Counted from the first letter of the stretch, positions 31,920 to 41,532 are shown. The stretch is DNA of 64,000 nt from Microbacterium sp. zg-Y625 (GCF_030246925.1 NZ_CP126740.1:2418001-2482000), one strand, 5' to 3'. Translations and numbers: made by a program. The notes: generated by a model not told the origin, from the sequence alone.

Positions 31920-33431
31920 GTGTCCGTCGCCGTCCCCGAAGACCGGACCCGCCACCGCATCGAACCGACCGTGCTGCAGGCGCTGCGCAACCCGCGGCTG
32001 CTGACCCGCGAGGCCCTGGCAGGTCTCGTCGTCGCCATCGCGCTCATCCCCGAGGCCATCGCGTTCTCGCTGATCGCCGGAGTCGACCCCCGGGTGGGCC
32101 TCTTCTCGTCGTTCGTGATGGCGGTCGTCATCGCGTTCACCGGCGGACGTCCGGCGATGATCACCGCCGCCACCGGAGCCGTGGCCCTCGTGATCGCCCC
32201 CGTGGCGCGCGAGCACGGCATCGACTACCTCGTCGCGACCGTGCTTCTGGCGGGGGTGCTGCAGATCGTGCTGGCGGTGCTCGGTGTCGCCAAGCTCATG
32301 CGGTTCATCCCGCGCAGCGTCATGGTGGGCTTCGTCAACGCCCTCGCGATCCTCGTCTTCATCTCGCAGGTGCCGCACCTGATCGGCGTCCCGTGGGCGG
32401 TGTACCCGCTCGTCGCGGCGGGACTGGCGATCCTGTACCTCTGGCCGCGTGTGACCAAGGCCGTGCCCGCGCCCCTCATCGCGATCGTCGTGCTCACCGG
32501 CGCGGTCGTGCTGCTCGGCGTCTCGGTGCCCACCGTGGGCGACCAGGGCGAGCTCCCCCGCAGCCTTCCGCAGCTGTTCCTCCCGAACGTCCCACTCGAG
32601 TGGGAGACCCTGCAGATCATCGCCCCGTACGCTCTCGCCGTCGCGGCGGTGGGCCTGCTGGAATCCCTTATGACGGCCAAGCTCGTCGACGACATCACCG
32701 ACACGCGCTCCGGCAAGACGCGCGAGGCCTGGGGCCAGGGTGTCGCCAACGTGGCATCCGGCCTCTTCGGCGGCATGGGCGGGTGCGCGATGATCGGCCA
32801 GACCATGATCAACGTGAAGGCGTCGGGCGCCCGCACCCGCATCTCGACCTTCCTTGCGGGCGCCTTCCTGCTGGTCCTCGTCGTCGTCCTCGGCGACGTC
32901 GTGGCGATCATCCCGATGGCCGCCCTGGTCGCGGTGATGATCCTGGTCTCGGTCGCCACGTTCGACTGGCACAGCATCCGCCCGGCGACGCTGAAGCGGA
33001 TGCCGCGCAGCGAGACCGTCGTCATGATCGTCACCGTGGCGGTCACCGTCTGGACCGAAAACCTCGCCCTCGGCGTCGTCGCCGGCGTGCTGACGGCGAT
33101 GGTCGCCTTCGCCCGCCGTGTCGCGCACTTCACGACGGTGACGCGCACGGTGAGCCCCGACGGCGACGTGGCCCGCTACACCGTCGACGGCGAGCTCTTC
33201 TTCGCCTCCAGCAACGACCTCACGACCCAGTTCGAGTACGCCCACGACCCGAAGCGGGTCGTCATCGACATGACGCGCTCGCACGTCTGGGATGCGTCCA
33301 CGGTCGCCGCCATCGACGCCATCGTCACCAAGTACGCCCAGCGCGGCACGGATGTGGAGCTGGTCGGCATGAACGCGGCGACCACCGCCCTGCACGACCG
33401 GCTCAGCGGCGAGGTCGACCCGGGCCGCTGA
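31920..33431 (+). CDS. SulP family anion transporter with STAS domain
   Basis: A 503-residue transporter. The membrane domain (about 25-400, ten or more helices) starts EALAGLVVAIALIPEAIAFSLIAGVDPRVGL, the SulP signature, and is followed by a C-terminal STAS domain (VARYTVDGELFFASSN, VVIDMTRSHVWDASTVAAID). Substrates of the family include sulfate, bicarbonate and dicarboxylates. GTG start with AGGAG upstream. The 3' end overlaps the convergent membrane-protein gene by 29 nt. Confidence 0.92.
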   Translation: MSVAVPEDRTRHRIEPTVLQALRNPRLLTREALAGLVVAIALIPEAIAFSLIAGVDPRVGLFSSFVMAVVIAFTGGRPAMITAATGAVALVIAPVAREHGIDYLVATVLLAGVLQIVLAVLGVAKLMRFIPRSVMVGFVNALAILVFISQVPHLIGVPWAVYPLVAAGLAILYLWPRVTKAVPAPLIAIVVLTGAVVLLGVSVPTVGDQGELPRSLPQLFLPNVPLEWETLQIIAPYALAVAAVGLLESLMTAKLVDDITDTRSGKTREAWGQGVANVASGLFGGMGGCAMIGQTMINVKASGARTRISTFLAGAFLLVLVVVLGDVVAIIPMAALVAVMILVSVATFDWHSIRPATLKRMPRSETVVMIVTVAVTVWTENLALGVVAGVLTAMVAFARRVAHFTTVTRTVSPDGDVARYTVDGELFFASSNDLTTQFEYAHDPKRVVIDMTRSHVWDASTVAAIDAIVTKYAQRGTDVELVGMNAATTALHDRLSGEVDPGR

Positions 33432-34296
33432 CCGCCAGCCGCGGGTCGGCGCTGCTCCACGTGCCGACGGTCTGCAGCACCCAGTACAGGCCGAACAGCA
33501 CCAGCGCGACGACCTCGCCGACGAACACGAGAGGAGTGCGCATCGCGGCGTCGCCCATGATCGCCACGACGGAGATGACCACGGTGAGGTCGACCGCCAG
33601 CAGCACGCCGACGACCGCATAGGCCACGCGCACGCCGCGCGCCGGCGGCTGCTCCGGCGCCCAGTCACTGCGCCCCGCGTCGATGAGGGCGACGGCTGCG
33701 AGCAGCGCGAAGAACCCGGTCGCGGCGACCAGGTGGCCGAAACCGAGGAAGGACGTCCGCGCGAGCCCCCACCAGGCCCAGGTCGCGGTGAGCACGGCGA
33801 CCGCGAGGGCGATCGAGGGCCAGGTGCGCGCGAGCGCCGCCTGCCCCGCGTCGGCGCGTGTGCCGACGACGACCGCGACGACCACCGCGAGCGCTCCCAC
33901 CACCAGGTAGGTCGCCACACCGTTGTCGACGGACAGGTGCGCGGATGCCGGGACGCACGCCGTCGCCCCGCACCCCGAGCCCAGCGTGGGGGTGGGCACG
34001 ACCGCCACGAGCGGGGCGAGCAGGGCCGCAGCATCGAGCAGCGCCCGCTGCACACCCCGTCCCGACAGGGCCAGCAGGCCGAGGGATCCGGCGATGAGCG
34101 CCCCGACGAGCACGTCGCGGGCCGGGGTGTAGTAGTAGGCGCTGATGGACTCGAGCAGCCCGCCGCGCCGGCTCTCGAGCGTGACCGCCACCGCGATGGC
34201 CACCACCGTAGCCGCGACGCCCAGGCGCAGGTACCGGTACGTGCGCCGCAGCGCAGTGTCGGCCGCCCGTCCACCACCCGCACCGTCGTCGACCAT
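33403..34296 (-). CDS. Hypothetical integral membrane protein
   Basis: A 297-residue protein with about eight membrane helices and no recognised family. An extracytoplasmic loop has CGATACVPASAH, a possible disulfide pair. The helix-connecting block SISAYYYTPARDVLVGAL is distinctive and resembles DUF998-like membrane proteins, but the match is not firm. ATG at 34296. It overlaps sulP at the 3' end. Confidence 0.7.
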   Translation of the reverse strand: MVDDGAGGGRAADTALRRTYRYLRLGVAATVVAIAVAVTLESRRGGLLESISAYYYTPARDVLVGALIAGSLGLLALSGRGVQRALLDAAALLAPLVAVVPTPTLGSGCGATACVPASAHLSVDNGVATYLVVGALAVVVAVVVGTRADAGQAALARTWPSIALAVAVLTATWAWWGLARTSFLGFGHLVAATGFFALLAAVALIDAGRSDWAPEQPPARGVRVAYAVVGVLLAVDLTVVISVVAIMGDAAMRTPLVFVGEVVALVLFGLYWVLQTVGTWSSADPRLAVSGPGRPRR

Positions 34297-34415
34297 GCCG
34301 CGAGCGTAGCGCCCGCCGCGGACTAGCACTCCGGCGGCAGCAGGGCAAGGCAATGCCCCGCCCTCCGCCCTCGCCCTACCTTCGGAGGCACCCCGATCGA
34401 ACAGGAGCGCTACCC

Positions 34416-34988
34416 ATGGCGAAGACCACGACGAGCAAGAGCACCTCGACGAGCGAGAAGATCAACCGGCGCAAGAGCGCCTCCGGCGGCAAGGGCGCGA
34501 AGCTCACGAGCGAAGAGAACGCCGAGAAGGGCTTCACCGCCTCGCAGGACCTCAGCGACAACCTGCAGAAGGTCCTCGTGGACCTCATCGAGCTGTCGCT
34601 GCAGGGCAAGCAGGCCCACTGGAACGTGGTGGGCACGAACTTCCGCGACACGCACCTGCAGCTGGACGAGATCATCGAGTCCGCCCGCACGTTCGCCGAC
34701 ACCATCGCCGAGCGCATGCGTGCGCTGCACGCCCTCCCCGACGGCCGCAGCGACGTCGTGGCCGAGACGACGACCCTCGCGGAGTTCCCGCAGGGCGAGA
34801 TCGCCACCACCGAGGTGATCGACCTCATGACCGAGCGTCTCGACGACGTCTGCGGCACGTGCCGCGAGGTGCACGACGACGTCGATGACGAAGACCCCAC
34901 GAGCGCCGACCTGCTGCACGCGATCCTGGAGCGGCTCGAGCAGCTCTCGTGGATGGTGAGCGCGGAGAATCGCACACCGAAGCGCTGA
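34416..34988 (+). CDS. dps: Dps family DNA-protecting ferritin
   Basis: A 190-residue Dps. The first about 35 residues are Lys/Ser/Thr-rich and probably bind DNA. The ferroxidase centre is formed across dimers by KQAHWNVVGTNFRDTHLQLDEIIE, with His, Asp and Glu all present. The C-terminal helix includes DLLHAILERLEQLSWMV. It stores iron and protects DNA under oxidative stress. AGGAG precedes the ATG, and a strong terminator follows. Confidence 0.95.
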   Translation: MAKTTTSKSTSTSEKINRRKSASGGKGAKLTSEENAEKGFTASQDLSDNLQKVLVDLIELSLQGKQAHWNVVGTNFRDTHLQLDEIIESARTFADTIAERMRALHALPDGRSDVVAETTTLAEFPQGEIATTEVIDLMTERLDDVCGTCREVHDDVDDEDPTSADLLHAILERLEQLSWMVSAENRTPKR

Positions 34989-35008
34989 TCCTCTCGCGCA
35001 GGAGAAAG

Positions 35009-35042
35009 CGAAAGCCCGCCCGGGTGACCGGACGGGCTTTCG
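35009..35042. terminator. Rho-independent terminator between dps and an SDR gene
   Basis: CGAAAGCCCG and CGGGCTTTCG pair, extended by CCGG/CCGG around a GTGA loop, with one C-A mismatch. It serves both convergent genes and ends in a short T run on the plus strand. Confidence 0.85.
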
Positions 35043-35057
35043 TCGTTGCGGGCGCGC

Positions 35058-35954
35058 TCAGGGAGTCGGCATCCCACCGTTGACGTTCAGCGTCTCCCCG
35101 ATGACGTAGCTGGACTCCGCCGACGCCAGGAACACGTACGCCGGCGCGAGCTCGGCGGGCTGACCCATGCGCCCGAGGGGCGTCTGCTCGCCGAACTCCT
35201 CGAGCTTCTCCGGCGGCTGCCCGTCGGTCGGCTGCAGCGGCGTCCAGATGGGCCCCGGCGCGACGGCGTTCACGCGGATGCCCTTGGGCGCCAGCTGCTC
35301 GGCGAGGCCCTTCGTGAAGGCGTTGATGGTGGCCTTCGTCGAGGCATAGTCGACCAGGATGCCGGAGGGGGAATACGCCTGGATCGACGTGGTGTTGATG
35401 ATCGCCGAGCCGGGGGCCAAGTGCGGCAGCGCCGCCTTGGTGATCCAGAACATCGCGTACACGTTCGTCTTGAAGGTGTCGTCGAACTGCTCGTCGGTCA
35501 GCGTGGTCAGATCTTCGTTGTAGATCTGCTTGCCGGCGTTGTTGACGAGGATGTCAAGGCCGCCCAGGCCCTCGACCGTCTGGGCGACGAGGTCGCGGCA
35601 GTACGCCGGGTCCTTGAGGTCGCCCGGAAGGGTCAGCACGGTCGCGCCCGCTTCGCGCAGGATGCCGGCGATGCGGTCGGCATCCTGCTGCTCCTCCGGC
35701 AGGTACGACAGGGCGACGTCGGCCCCCTCGCGCGCGAACGCGATCGCGGTGGCGGCGCCGATGCCGGAGTCGCCGCCGGTGATGAGGGCCTTGCGCCCGG
35801 TGAGACGGCCGGTTCCCCGGTAGCTGTCCTCACCGAGGTCGGCTTTGTCGGCGAGCTCGGCATCCAGTCCCGGCTCCGCCATCTCCTGGTTCTTCGGCTC
35901 GATGTCGGCGTAGAGCTTCGCCGGGTCGGTGAAGGTGTACTGGTCGCGTGACAT
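35058..35954 (-). CDS. SDR family oxidoreductase (YghA/general stress protein 39-like)
   Basis: A 298-residue NAD(P)-dependent dehydrogenase with an N-terminal 50-residue extension typical of the stress-induced YghA/YdaD group. Cofactor loop TGGDSGIGAATA, NNAG, catalytic STSIQ-type Ser and YASTKATINAF (Tyr, Lys) are present; the C-terminus ends LNVNGGMPTP. The substrate is probably an aldehyde or sugar. It lies 33 nt downstream of the GH15 gene and may be co-transcribed. Confidence 0.9.
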   Translation of the reverse strand: MSRDQYTFTDPAKLYADIEPKNQEMAEPGLDAELADKADLGEDSYRGTGRLTGRKALITGGDSGIGAATAIAFAREGADVALSYLPEEQQDADRIAGILREAGATVLTLPGDLKDPAYCRDLVAQTVEGLGGLDILVNNAGKQIYNEDLTTLTDEQFDDTFKTNVYAMFWITKAALPHLAPGSAIINTTSIQAYSPSGILVDYASTKATINAFTKGLAEQLAPKGIRVNAVAPGPIWTPLQPTDGQPPEKLEEFGEQTPLGRMGQPAELAPAYVFLASAESSYVIGETLNVNGGMPTP

Positions 35955-35987
35955 GGTGTCTCCTCTCTCGTGGTGGTCTCGTGGTGG

Positions 35988-37781
35988 TCAACGGCCACGG
36001 AGCTTGTGCTCCGGGACGAGTTCTCGGATCGTGAGGGCCGCGCTGATGAATGCCAGGTGGCTGAGGGCCTGCGGGGTGTTGCCCCACGCCGACCCGTCGT
36101 CCTCGTCGATCATCTCGGCGTAGATCCCGACGTCGTTCGCGGCCGCGACGAGGGCGTCCATCGCCTCCAGCGCCTCGTCGTGCCGGCCGACGCACGCCAG
36201 GGCGTGGGCGCGCCAGAACCCGCACGCGACGAAGGTCTTCTCCTCCTGGTCCACGCCGCTGTAGCGGTAGAGCAGGGCGCCGGCGCCGAGCTGCTCGGTG
36301 AGCGCGTCGATGGTGCGCGACATCCGCTCGGCGCGGTCGAAACCGGTCGGGGCGTGCAGCAGCACCGAGGCGTCGAGATCCTCGGACCCGGCGTACCAGA
36401 CGTAGGCGCCGCGCTCCTCGGACCAGCAGTGGGCATCGATCCACTCGCGGATGCGCTCACGCTCCGTGCGCCAGCGCTCGGCGCTGCCCGGCAGGGCTCC
36501 CGCCTCCGCGAGCCAGACGGCATCCTCGAGGGCCTTCCAGCACCCCATCTTCGACGACGTGTAATGGCGCAGCTCGGGAAGCTCCCACATACCGGAGTCG
36601 GGGTTGCGCCACAGGTCGCACGTGCGGTCCGCCACCCCGGCGAGCAGGCGCGCGGTGTCGACGTCGAGCACGTTGCCCGCCTCGACGTAGGTGCGGCAGA
36701 TCGCGATCAGGTCGCCGTACACGCCCAGCTGCAGCTGCGCCCGGGCGGGGTTGCCGGTGACCACCGGACCGATGCCCTGCCACCCGGGCACGTCGGCGGC
36801 GGTGGGACCGGGAGCCAGGCGGCCGTCGAGCGTGTACATGACGTGCAGGTCGGGGCCGTGGTCGCGGATCGTGCGGAGCAGCCACGACAGGGCGGCGTGG
36901 GTCTCCTCGCGCAGCCCGAAGCGCACCAGCGCATGCGCGGTGTAGGCGAGGTCGCGCACCCAGGCGAACCGGTAGTCCCAGTTCTTGCCACCGCGGGGAC
37001 TCTCGGGGAGCGACGTGGTCGCCGCGGCGGCGATCGCGCCGGTGGGGCTGTAGATGAGCAGCTTCAGGGCGAGGGCGCTGCGCTGCACGTGCGCCGCCCA
37101 CGGGCCCTCGTACGAGAACTCGCGCGACCAGGAGCGCCAGTTGCCGATGGTGCGGTCGATACCGACGTCGACGTTGTGCGGGTCGGGGAAGTGCAGGGGC
37201 TCGTCGTGGGTGGCGGCCATGACGACGAGGTGGCGCGATTCCGGCGACGTCGTGAAGCGCCCGGACAGCACCGGACCGGACGGACCGTCGGACTCGGGTT
37301 CGTCGGGGCCGTGGTCGAAGCCGACGACGCCGATGGCGGTCTTGCCGCAGCGGACGACCGCGCCGTGCGGGGACGGCTCGATCCAGGGCGAGGCGGTCTG
37401 CAGCGACGTGCCGGGGTGCACCGCCCACGCCATCTCGACCCGACCCGAGACGCCCTCGACCCGGCGCGCGAGCTCGGCCCACGGCAGGCGCCCCGCGATG
37501 CCAGACACGAGCGCGTCGGTCATCTTCACGACGCCGTCATCCGTCGTGAACGTCGTCTCGAGCACGTTCGTGCGTGGAACGTACCGGCGACGCATCGTGA
37601 ACTCGGCGACGGGGGCGAGCTGGAAGGAGCCGCCGGTGGCGTCATCGAGGATCTTCGCGAACACCGCGTCGGAGGTGAGCTCGGGAAGCGGCATCCAGTC
37701 GATGCTGCCGTCAGCGCCGACGAGCGCCACCGTGCGGCCATCGCCGATCGGCGCGTAAGACTCGATCGGCTGACCCGTCAC
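35988..37781 (-). CDS. Glycoside hydrolase family 15 protein, trehalase-like
   Basis: A 597-residue cytosolic hydrolase. An N-terminal trehalase-like beta-sandwich (IESYAPIGDGRTVALVGADGSIDWMPLP) is followed by an (alpha/alpha)6 barrel with KNWDYRFAWVRDLAYTAHAL and SEERGAYVWYAGSEDLDAS. Mycobacterial members of this architecture hydrolyse trehalose, while others act on maltooligosaccharides; the choice cannot be made here. GTG at 37781 with GGGAGGAG upstream. Confidence 0.9.
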   Translation of the reverse strand: MTGQPIESYAPIGDGRTVALVGADGSIDWMPLPELTSDAVFAKILDDATGGSFQLAPVAEFTMRRRYVPRTNVLETTFTTDDGVVKMTDALVSGIAGRLPWAELARRVEGVSGRVEMAWAVHPGTSLQTASPWIEPSPHGAVVRCGKTAIGVVGFDHGPDEPESDGPSGPVLSGRFTTSPESRHLVVMAATHDEPLHFPDPHNVDVGIDRTIGNWRSWSREFSYEGPWAAHVQRSALALKLLIYSPTGAIAAAATTSLPESPRGGKNWDYRFAWVRDLAYTAHALVRFGLREETHAALSWLLRTIRDHGPDLHVMYTLDGRLAPGPTAADVPGWQGIGPVVTGNPARAQLQLGVYGDLIAICRTYVEAGNVLDVDTARLLAGVADRTCDLWRNPDSGMWELPELRHYTSSKMGCWKALEDAVWLAEAGALPGSAERWRTERERIREWIDAHCWSEERGAYVWYAGSEDLDASVLLHAPTGFDRAERMSRTIDALTEQLGAGALLYRYSGVDQEEKTFVACGFWRAHALACVGRHDEALEAMDALVAAANDVGIYAEMIDEDDGSAWGNTPQALSHLAFISAALTIRELVPEHKLRGR

Positions 37782-37898
37782 GCTGGCTCCTCCCGGTGGG
37801 TGGGTCCAGTCTTCGTGAGGGCGCGCGAAGGCGCGGAAGGGTTGACAACGCCCCCGCACCGTGGAATCACGGGCGCGCGCGGCCCCGAGGCGCCGGGG

Positions 37899-38453
37899 TC
37901 AGCGCAGGAACTGCGCGGGGTCGAACTCCTCGATCGGGATCACCCGGATGCGCGGCAGCGGGGCGTCGAAGGCCTGCGCGTCGAACTCGAGGTCGAAGAA
38001 CTCCAGGCCCGGGATCGCCGCGAAGCCGGTGTTGCGGAACTCGGTGAACCCCAGCACGCCGAGCCGCCGGCCGTCGGCGAGCGCGCCGAGGTCGTCGACG
38101 AAGTCGCCGTCGTGGCTGACGAGCATGACGTCGTCGTCGCGGTCCCGCAGCGCCTGGAGCGTGCGCTGGATGGCGATGTCGACGATCTTCGCGTCGGACG
38201 GGCCAGACAGCGGCACCGGCTCGTAGCCCAGGGCCTTCAGCGCCTGCACGAAGGTCATCGGCAGGTTGGTGGTGGCATTGAGGAAGAACAGTCCCCGCGT
38301 GGGCTGGCGCCAGGTGCGCTCCACGAACGAGAGGATGCGGTCCCAGCGCGGCCGCTCATCGGGCTGCGGGCGGCGCCCCAGGATCGATCCACCGAGGGTC
38401 GCGTCGATGTTCTCGCCGTCGACCAGCACCCATGCGCCCTGCGCGTCGCCCAC
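37899..38453 (-). CDS. NYN domain protein (PIN-like ribonuclease)
   Basis: A 184-residue PIN-like protein: WVLVDGENIDATLGG carries the first acidic residue pair, and VSHDGDFVDDLGAL the second, as in LabA/DUF88-type nucleases. RGLFFLNATT and PSDAKIVDIAIQR complete the fold. The family cleaves RNA. GTG at 38453 with GGGAGG upstream; an upstream GTG at 38477 adds only basic residues. Confidence 0.88.
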   Translation of the reverse strand: MGDAQGAWVLVDGENIDATLGGSILGRRPQPDERPRWDRILSFVERTWRQPTRGLFFLNATTNLPMTFVQALKALGYEPVPLSGPSDAKIVDIAIQRTLQALRDRDDDVMLVSHDGDFVDDLGALADGRRLGVLGFTEFRNTGFAAIPGLEFFDLEFDAQAFDAPLPRIRVIPIEEFDPAQFLR

Positions 38454-38539
38454 TGCGACCTCCCTGCGACGCCGCACAGGACGTCGCCTTCGATCCTAGG
38501 CGGGCGGCGGCACGGCTCCCGTTCGGCGCGTACGTCCGA

Positions 38540-39319
38540 TCAGTTCAGAACGCGGGTGGATGCCGGGATGACGCCGTCGGCGTACAGGCTCTTCGCGAGG
38601 TCCTGCAGCGCCGTGAGAGCCACCCGCTGCGTCTGCGGACCGTACGAGATGCGGGCGACGCCGAGCGCCTCGTATTCCGCCGCCGTCAGCGCGCCCGGTG
38701 CCCCGATCACGCTGATCTTGCGCTCACCGATGCCGTCGACGAGCTGCCGGGTGATGTCGGCGTCGAGCGGACCGGGCACGAAGACGATGTCGGCGCCGGC
38801 GTCGAGGTAGGCCCGGCCGCGCTCGATCGCGTCGGCGATGGACTCGTCGATGGGCCGGCCGCCGGCGCGCACGAACGCGTCGGTGCGGGCGTTGAGCGCG
38901 AAGGGCACCCCCTCGGCCTGGCCGGCGGCGACGATCGCCTCGACGGCGGCGACCGATTCCGCGAGCGGCTTCAGCCGGTCCTCGACGTTGGCCCCGACGA
39001 CACCCACGCCGATCGCGCGGCGGGTGGTCTCGCCGGGGTCGCCGAAACCGGCATCCAGGTCTGCCGACACCGGCAGGTCGCCGGCGACCGCGACGATGCG
39101 GCCCACCATGTCGAGCATGAGCTCGAGCGGGATGTTCTCCCCGTCGGCGTACCCGAAGGTCGCGGCGATCGAGTGCCCGGCGGTCGCCAGGGCGCGGGTC
39201 TCGGGCAGGGCGATGATCGCCTTCGCCGAGACGACATCCCACACGTTCACCACGCGGAGGATCTCCGGTGCGGCGTGCAGGTCGGACAGGGTCTGTGCGC
39301 GCTGCGCCTGGGTCGTCAT
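38540..39319 (-). CDS. Isocitrate lyase/PEP mutase family protein
   Basis: A 259-residue TIM-barrel carbon-carbon or phosphorus-carbon bond lyase. NVWDVVSAKAI, SADLDAGFGD (metal-binding Asp pair), ANVEDR and NARTDAF are typical. The classical isocitrate-lyase KKCGH motif is absent, so oxaloacetase-, methylisocitrate-lyase- or phosphonomutase-like activity is equally possible. No phosphonate gene is adjacent. Confidence 0.87.
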   Translation of the reverse strand: MTTQAQRAQTLSDLHAAPEILRVVNVWDVVSAKAIIALPETRALATAGHSIAATFGYADGENIPLELMLDMVGRIVAVAGDLPVSADLDAGFGDPGETTRRAIGVGVVGANVEDRLKPLAESVAAVEAIVAAGQAEGVPFALNARTDAFVRAGGRPIDESIADAIERGRAYLDAGADIVFVPGPLDADITRQLVDGIGERKISVIGAPGALTAAEYEALGVARISYGPQTQRVALTALQDLAKSLYADGVIPASTRVLN

Positions 39320-39458
39320 CGCTCCACGGTAGCGGCCACGGGGGCGTACGGGGCCGGGACCGCGCGCCGACGCGGGGCCGAGCCCGGGGCGGCCGGCGCT
39401 CGGGCCGGGGCCGCGCGCCGTCGGCATCCGTCATCGCGGCGCCGATAGCCTGGGCGCC

Positions 39459-39887
39459 ATGGCCGTCCGTCAGACCCGCCGCGCACGGGCGCAGCGCCGC
39501 CGCGTGAAGCGCGTCGCGGCATCCGGCAGCGACCTGACCGAGCTCGAGTGGTTCGCCATCCTCGACGCGTGGGCGGCGTGCGCGTACTGCGGTGCGGACG
39601 GCGCGGCGCTGCAGCGGGACTGCGTGCTGCCGATCTCGCGCGGCGGCCGCTACACGCTCGACAACGTGGTGCCGGCGTGCCGGTCGTGCAACGCCAGCAA
39701 GTGCAACGAGGAGGTCACGACCTGGATGCGCCGCCGGCGCCTGGACGAGCCGGCGTTCCTGCTGCGGTGGCGCCAGATCGTGCTGGCCTTGGCCGCCGAG
39801 ACCGCGCCCGCTCCCCCGCCCACCGCCTCCTCACCCGTCGCGGATGACGGTTTCCCGCCGGTGGAAGGCGCTATCCGCGACAGGTGA
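39459..39887 (+). CDS. HNH-type zinc-finger nuclease-like protein with His-to-Cys change
   Basis: A 142-residue protein with an HNH fold between residues 35 and 90: CAYCGADGAALQRDCVLPISRGG and ACRSCNASK. The two CxxC pairs bind structural zinc. In canonical HNH proteins the RDCVLP position is D-H, where His is the general base; here it is Cys, so nuclease activity is uncertain. Basic N-terminus. TAGCCT lies 7 nt before the ATG, suggesting a leaderless mRNA. Confidence 0.82.
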   Translation: MAVRQTRRARAQRRRVKRVAASGSDLTELEWFAILDAWAACAYCGADGAALQRDCVLPISRGGRYTLDNVVPACRSCNASKCNEEVTTWMRRRRLDEPAFLLRWRQIVLALAAETAPAPPPTASSPVADDGFPPVEGAIRDR

Positions 39888-39914
39888 GCAAGCGCGGGCC
39901 GGGACAATGGAGGC

Positions 39915-40325
39915 ATGACCCGCTCCGCCGTCACCGCCTTCGCCCTCGACGTCGTGCTCGTCGCGCTCTTCGCCGCCATCGGCCGTGCGAGCCACGACTC
40001 CGCGCCGCTCGGCCTCGGCCTGGCGGCCACCGCGTGGCCGTTCCTGGCGGCGCTCGTGGTCGGCTGGCTGGTCACGCTCGCCTGGCGTCGGCCCGCGGCC
40101 CCGGTGCGCACCGGCCTCGGCGTCTGGGCGATCACGGTCGCCGGTGGCATGGTGCTGCGCGCCGTGACCGGCCAGGGCACGGCGCTGCCCTTCGTCATCG
40201 TGGCGACGCTGACCCTGCTGCTCCTGCTCGTCGGCTGGCGCGTGGTGGCGGCGGGGGTGCGACGCGCCCGGAGCGCTCGGTCGTCGCATGCGTCCCCCTC
40301 CGCGCCGGGAACGGGACGTTCCTGA
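39915..40325 (+). CDS. DUF3054 membrane protein
   Basis: A 136-residue protein with four membrane helices. FALDVVLVALFAAIGRASHD, LAATAWPFLAALVVGWLV and TGLGVWAITVAGGMVLR are the DUF3054 pattern. Function is unknown. It begins 27 nt after the HNH-like gene; GACAAT (39903-39908) with a 6-nt spacer suggests its own leaderless start, and GGAGG also precedes the ATG. The C-terminus is a basic Ser/Arg tail. Confidence 0.85.
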   Translation: MTRSAVTAFALDVVLVALFAAIGRASHDSAPLGLGLAATAWPFLAALVVGWLVTLAWRRPAAPVRTGLGVWAITVAGGMVLRAVTGQGTALPFVIVATLTLLLLLVGWRVVAAGVRRARSARSSHASPSAPGTGRS

Positions 40326-40456
40326 CCACCGAGGGCCGCCCGCCCGCCCCACACCCTTGAGTCGACGCAAAGGGCCCCTTCCCACCTGCGGAACGGCCGT
40401 TCGCGACGACCGAGCAGGGTAGGAATGGATGCCAGGGGGCATCGGTTGCATCTGAC

Positions 40457-41509
40457 ATGCAACGCTTCGGAACGCTCTCGTTCGGCCACTACGGACCCCT
40501 CGGCGGCGGGCGGGAGCTGACCGCCGGCGACTCGATGCGCCAGGCCATCGACCTCGCGCAGGGCATGGACGACCTCGGGGTCAACGGGACGTACTTCCGC
40601 GTGCACCACTTCGCCCGGCAGCAGGCCTCGCCGATGCCGTTGCTCGCGGCGATCGCCGCGACGACCAAGAACATCGAGGTCGGCACCGGCGTCATCGACA
40701 TGCGGTACGAGAACCCGCTGCATCTGGCCGAGGAGGCCGCAGCGGTCGACCTGATCAGCGACGGCCGGCTCGCCCTCGGCGTCAGCCGCGGCTCACCCGA
40801 GACCGTCGTGCGCGGCTACGAGGCATTCGGCTACACCGGTTCCACCGACCCGCGCGGCGCCGACATCGCCCGCAGCCACTTCGACCTGTTCCTGCGCGCG
40901 ATCGACGGCGAGGGCCTGGCCGAGCGCGACCCGTCGAGCCCCTTCGGCGGGGGCACCGGGATGCAGCGGGTCGAGCCGTACTCCCCCGGCCTGCGCTCCC
41001 GCGTCTGGTGGGGCGCCGGAAACCGCGACAGCGCCGCCTGGGCGGGCACGATGGGCGTGAACCTCATGTCGTCGACGCTGCTCACCGAGGACCGCGGGGT
41101 CCCCTTCGACGTGCTGCAGGCCGAGCAGATCGACGCCTTCCGCCAGGCGTGGCGCGAGGCCGGCCACCCGGGTGAGCCCCGTGTCTCGGTGAGCCGCTCG
41201 ATCTTCCCGATCACCACGGCCGAGGACGAGCTGTACTTCGGGCACTCCTCCGAGGGCGAGGGCGTCGGCTACATCGACGGCATCCGCTCGACGTTCGGCA
41301 AGACGTATGCGGCATCCCCCGATGTGCTCGTGCAGCAGCTGAAGCAGGATGCCGCGATCGCCAGCGCCGACACCCTCATGCTCACGATCCCGAGCCAGCT
41401 CGGAGTCGCGTTCAACCTGCGCATCGTCGAGTCGTTCGCGAAGCATGTCGCGCCGGCGCTGGGGTGGCAGCCAACCACGGAAGCTCGCGTCGACGCGCAC
41501 GCTCTCTGA
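40457..41509 (+). CDS. LLM class flavin-dependent oxidoreductase
   Basis: A 350-residue luciferase-like TIM-barrel flavoprotein: YFRVHHFARQQASPMPLLAAI, EVGTGVIDMRYENPLHLAEEAA, GVSRGSPETVVRGYEAFGY and RVWWGAGNRDSAAWAG are family features. It uses FMN or F420; the substrate is unknown. The ATG follows a palindromic GCATCGGTTGCATCTGACATGC stretch in part, without a good ribosome site. It is the last gene before the atypical segment at 41.5-42.7 kb. Confidence 0.9.
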   Translation: MQRFGTLSFGHYGPLGGGRELTAGDSMRQAIDLAQGMDDLGVNGTYFRVHHFARQQASPMPLLAAIAATTKNIEVGTGVIDMRYENPLHLAEEAAAVDLISDGRLALGVSRGSPETVVRGYEAFGYTGSTDPRGADIARSHFDLFLRAIDGEGLAERDPSSPFGGGTGMQRVEPYSPGLRSRVWWGAGNRDSAAWAGTMGVNLMSSTLLTEDRGVPFDVLQAEQIDAFRQAWREAGHPGEPRVSVSRSIFPITTAEDELYFGHSSEGEGVGYIDGIRSTFGKTYAASPDVLVQQLKQDAAIASADTLMLTIPSQLGVAFNLRIVESFAKHVAPALGWQPTTEARVDAHAL

Positions 41510-41532
41510 CGCCCCTCGGTAGGGTCGAACGC

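Noticed and set aside
31707..34283. An 858-codon minus-strand frame
   Set aside because: It is antisense to sulP and partly out of frame with the membrane-protein gene; no domain is seen.
38540..39319. Part of a phosphonate biosynthesis cluster
   Set aside because: No phosphonopyruvate decarboxylase or aminotransferase gene lies nearby; neighbours are unrelated.
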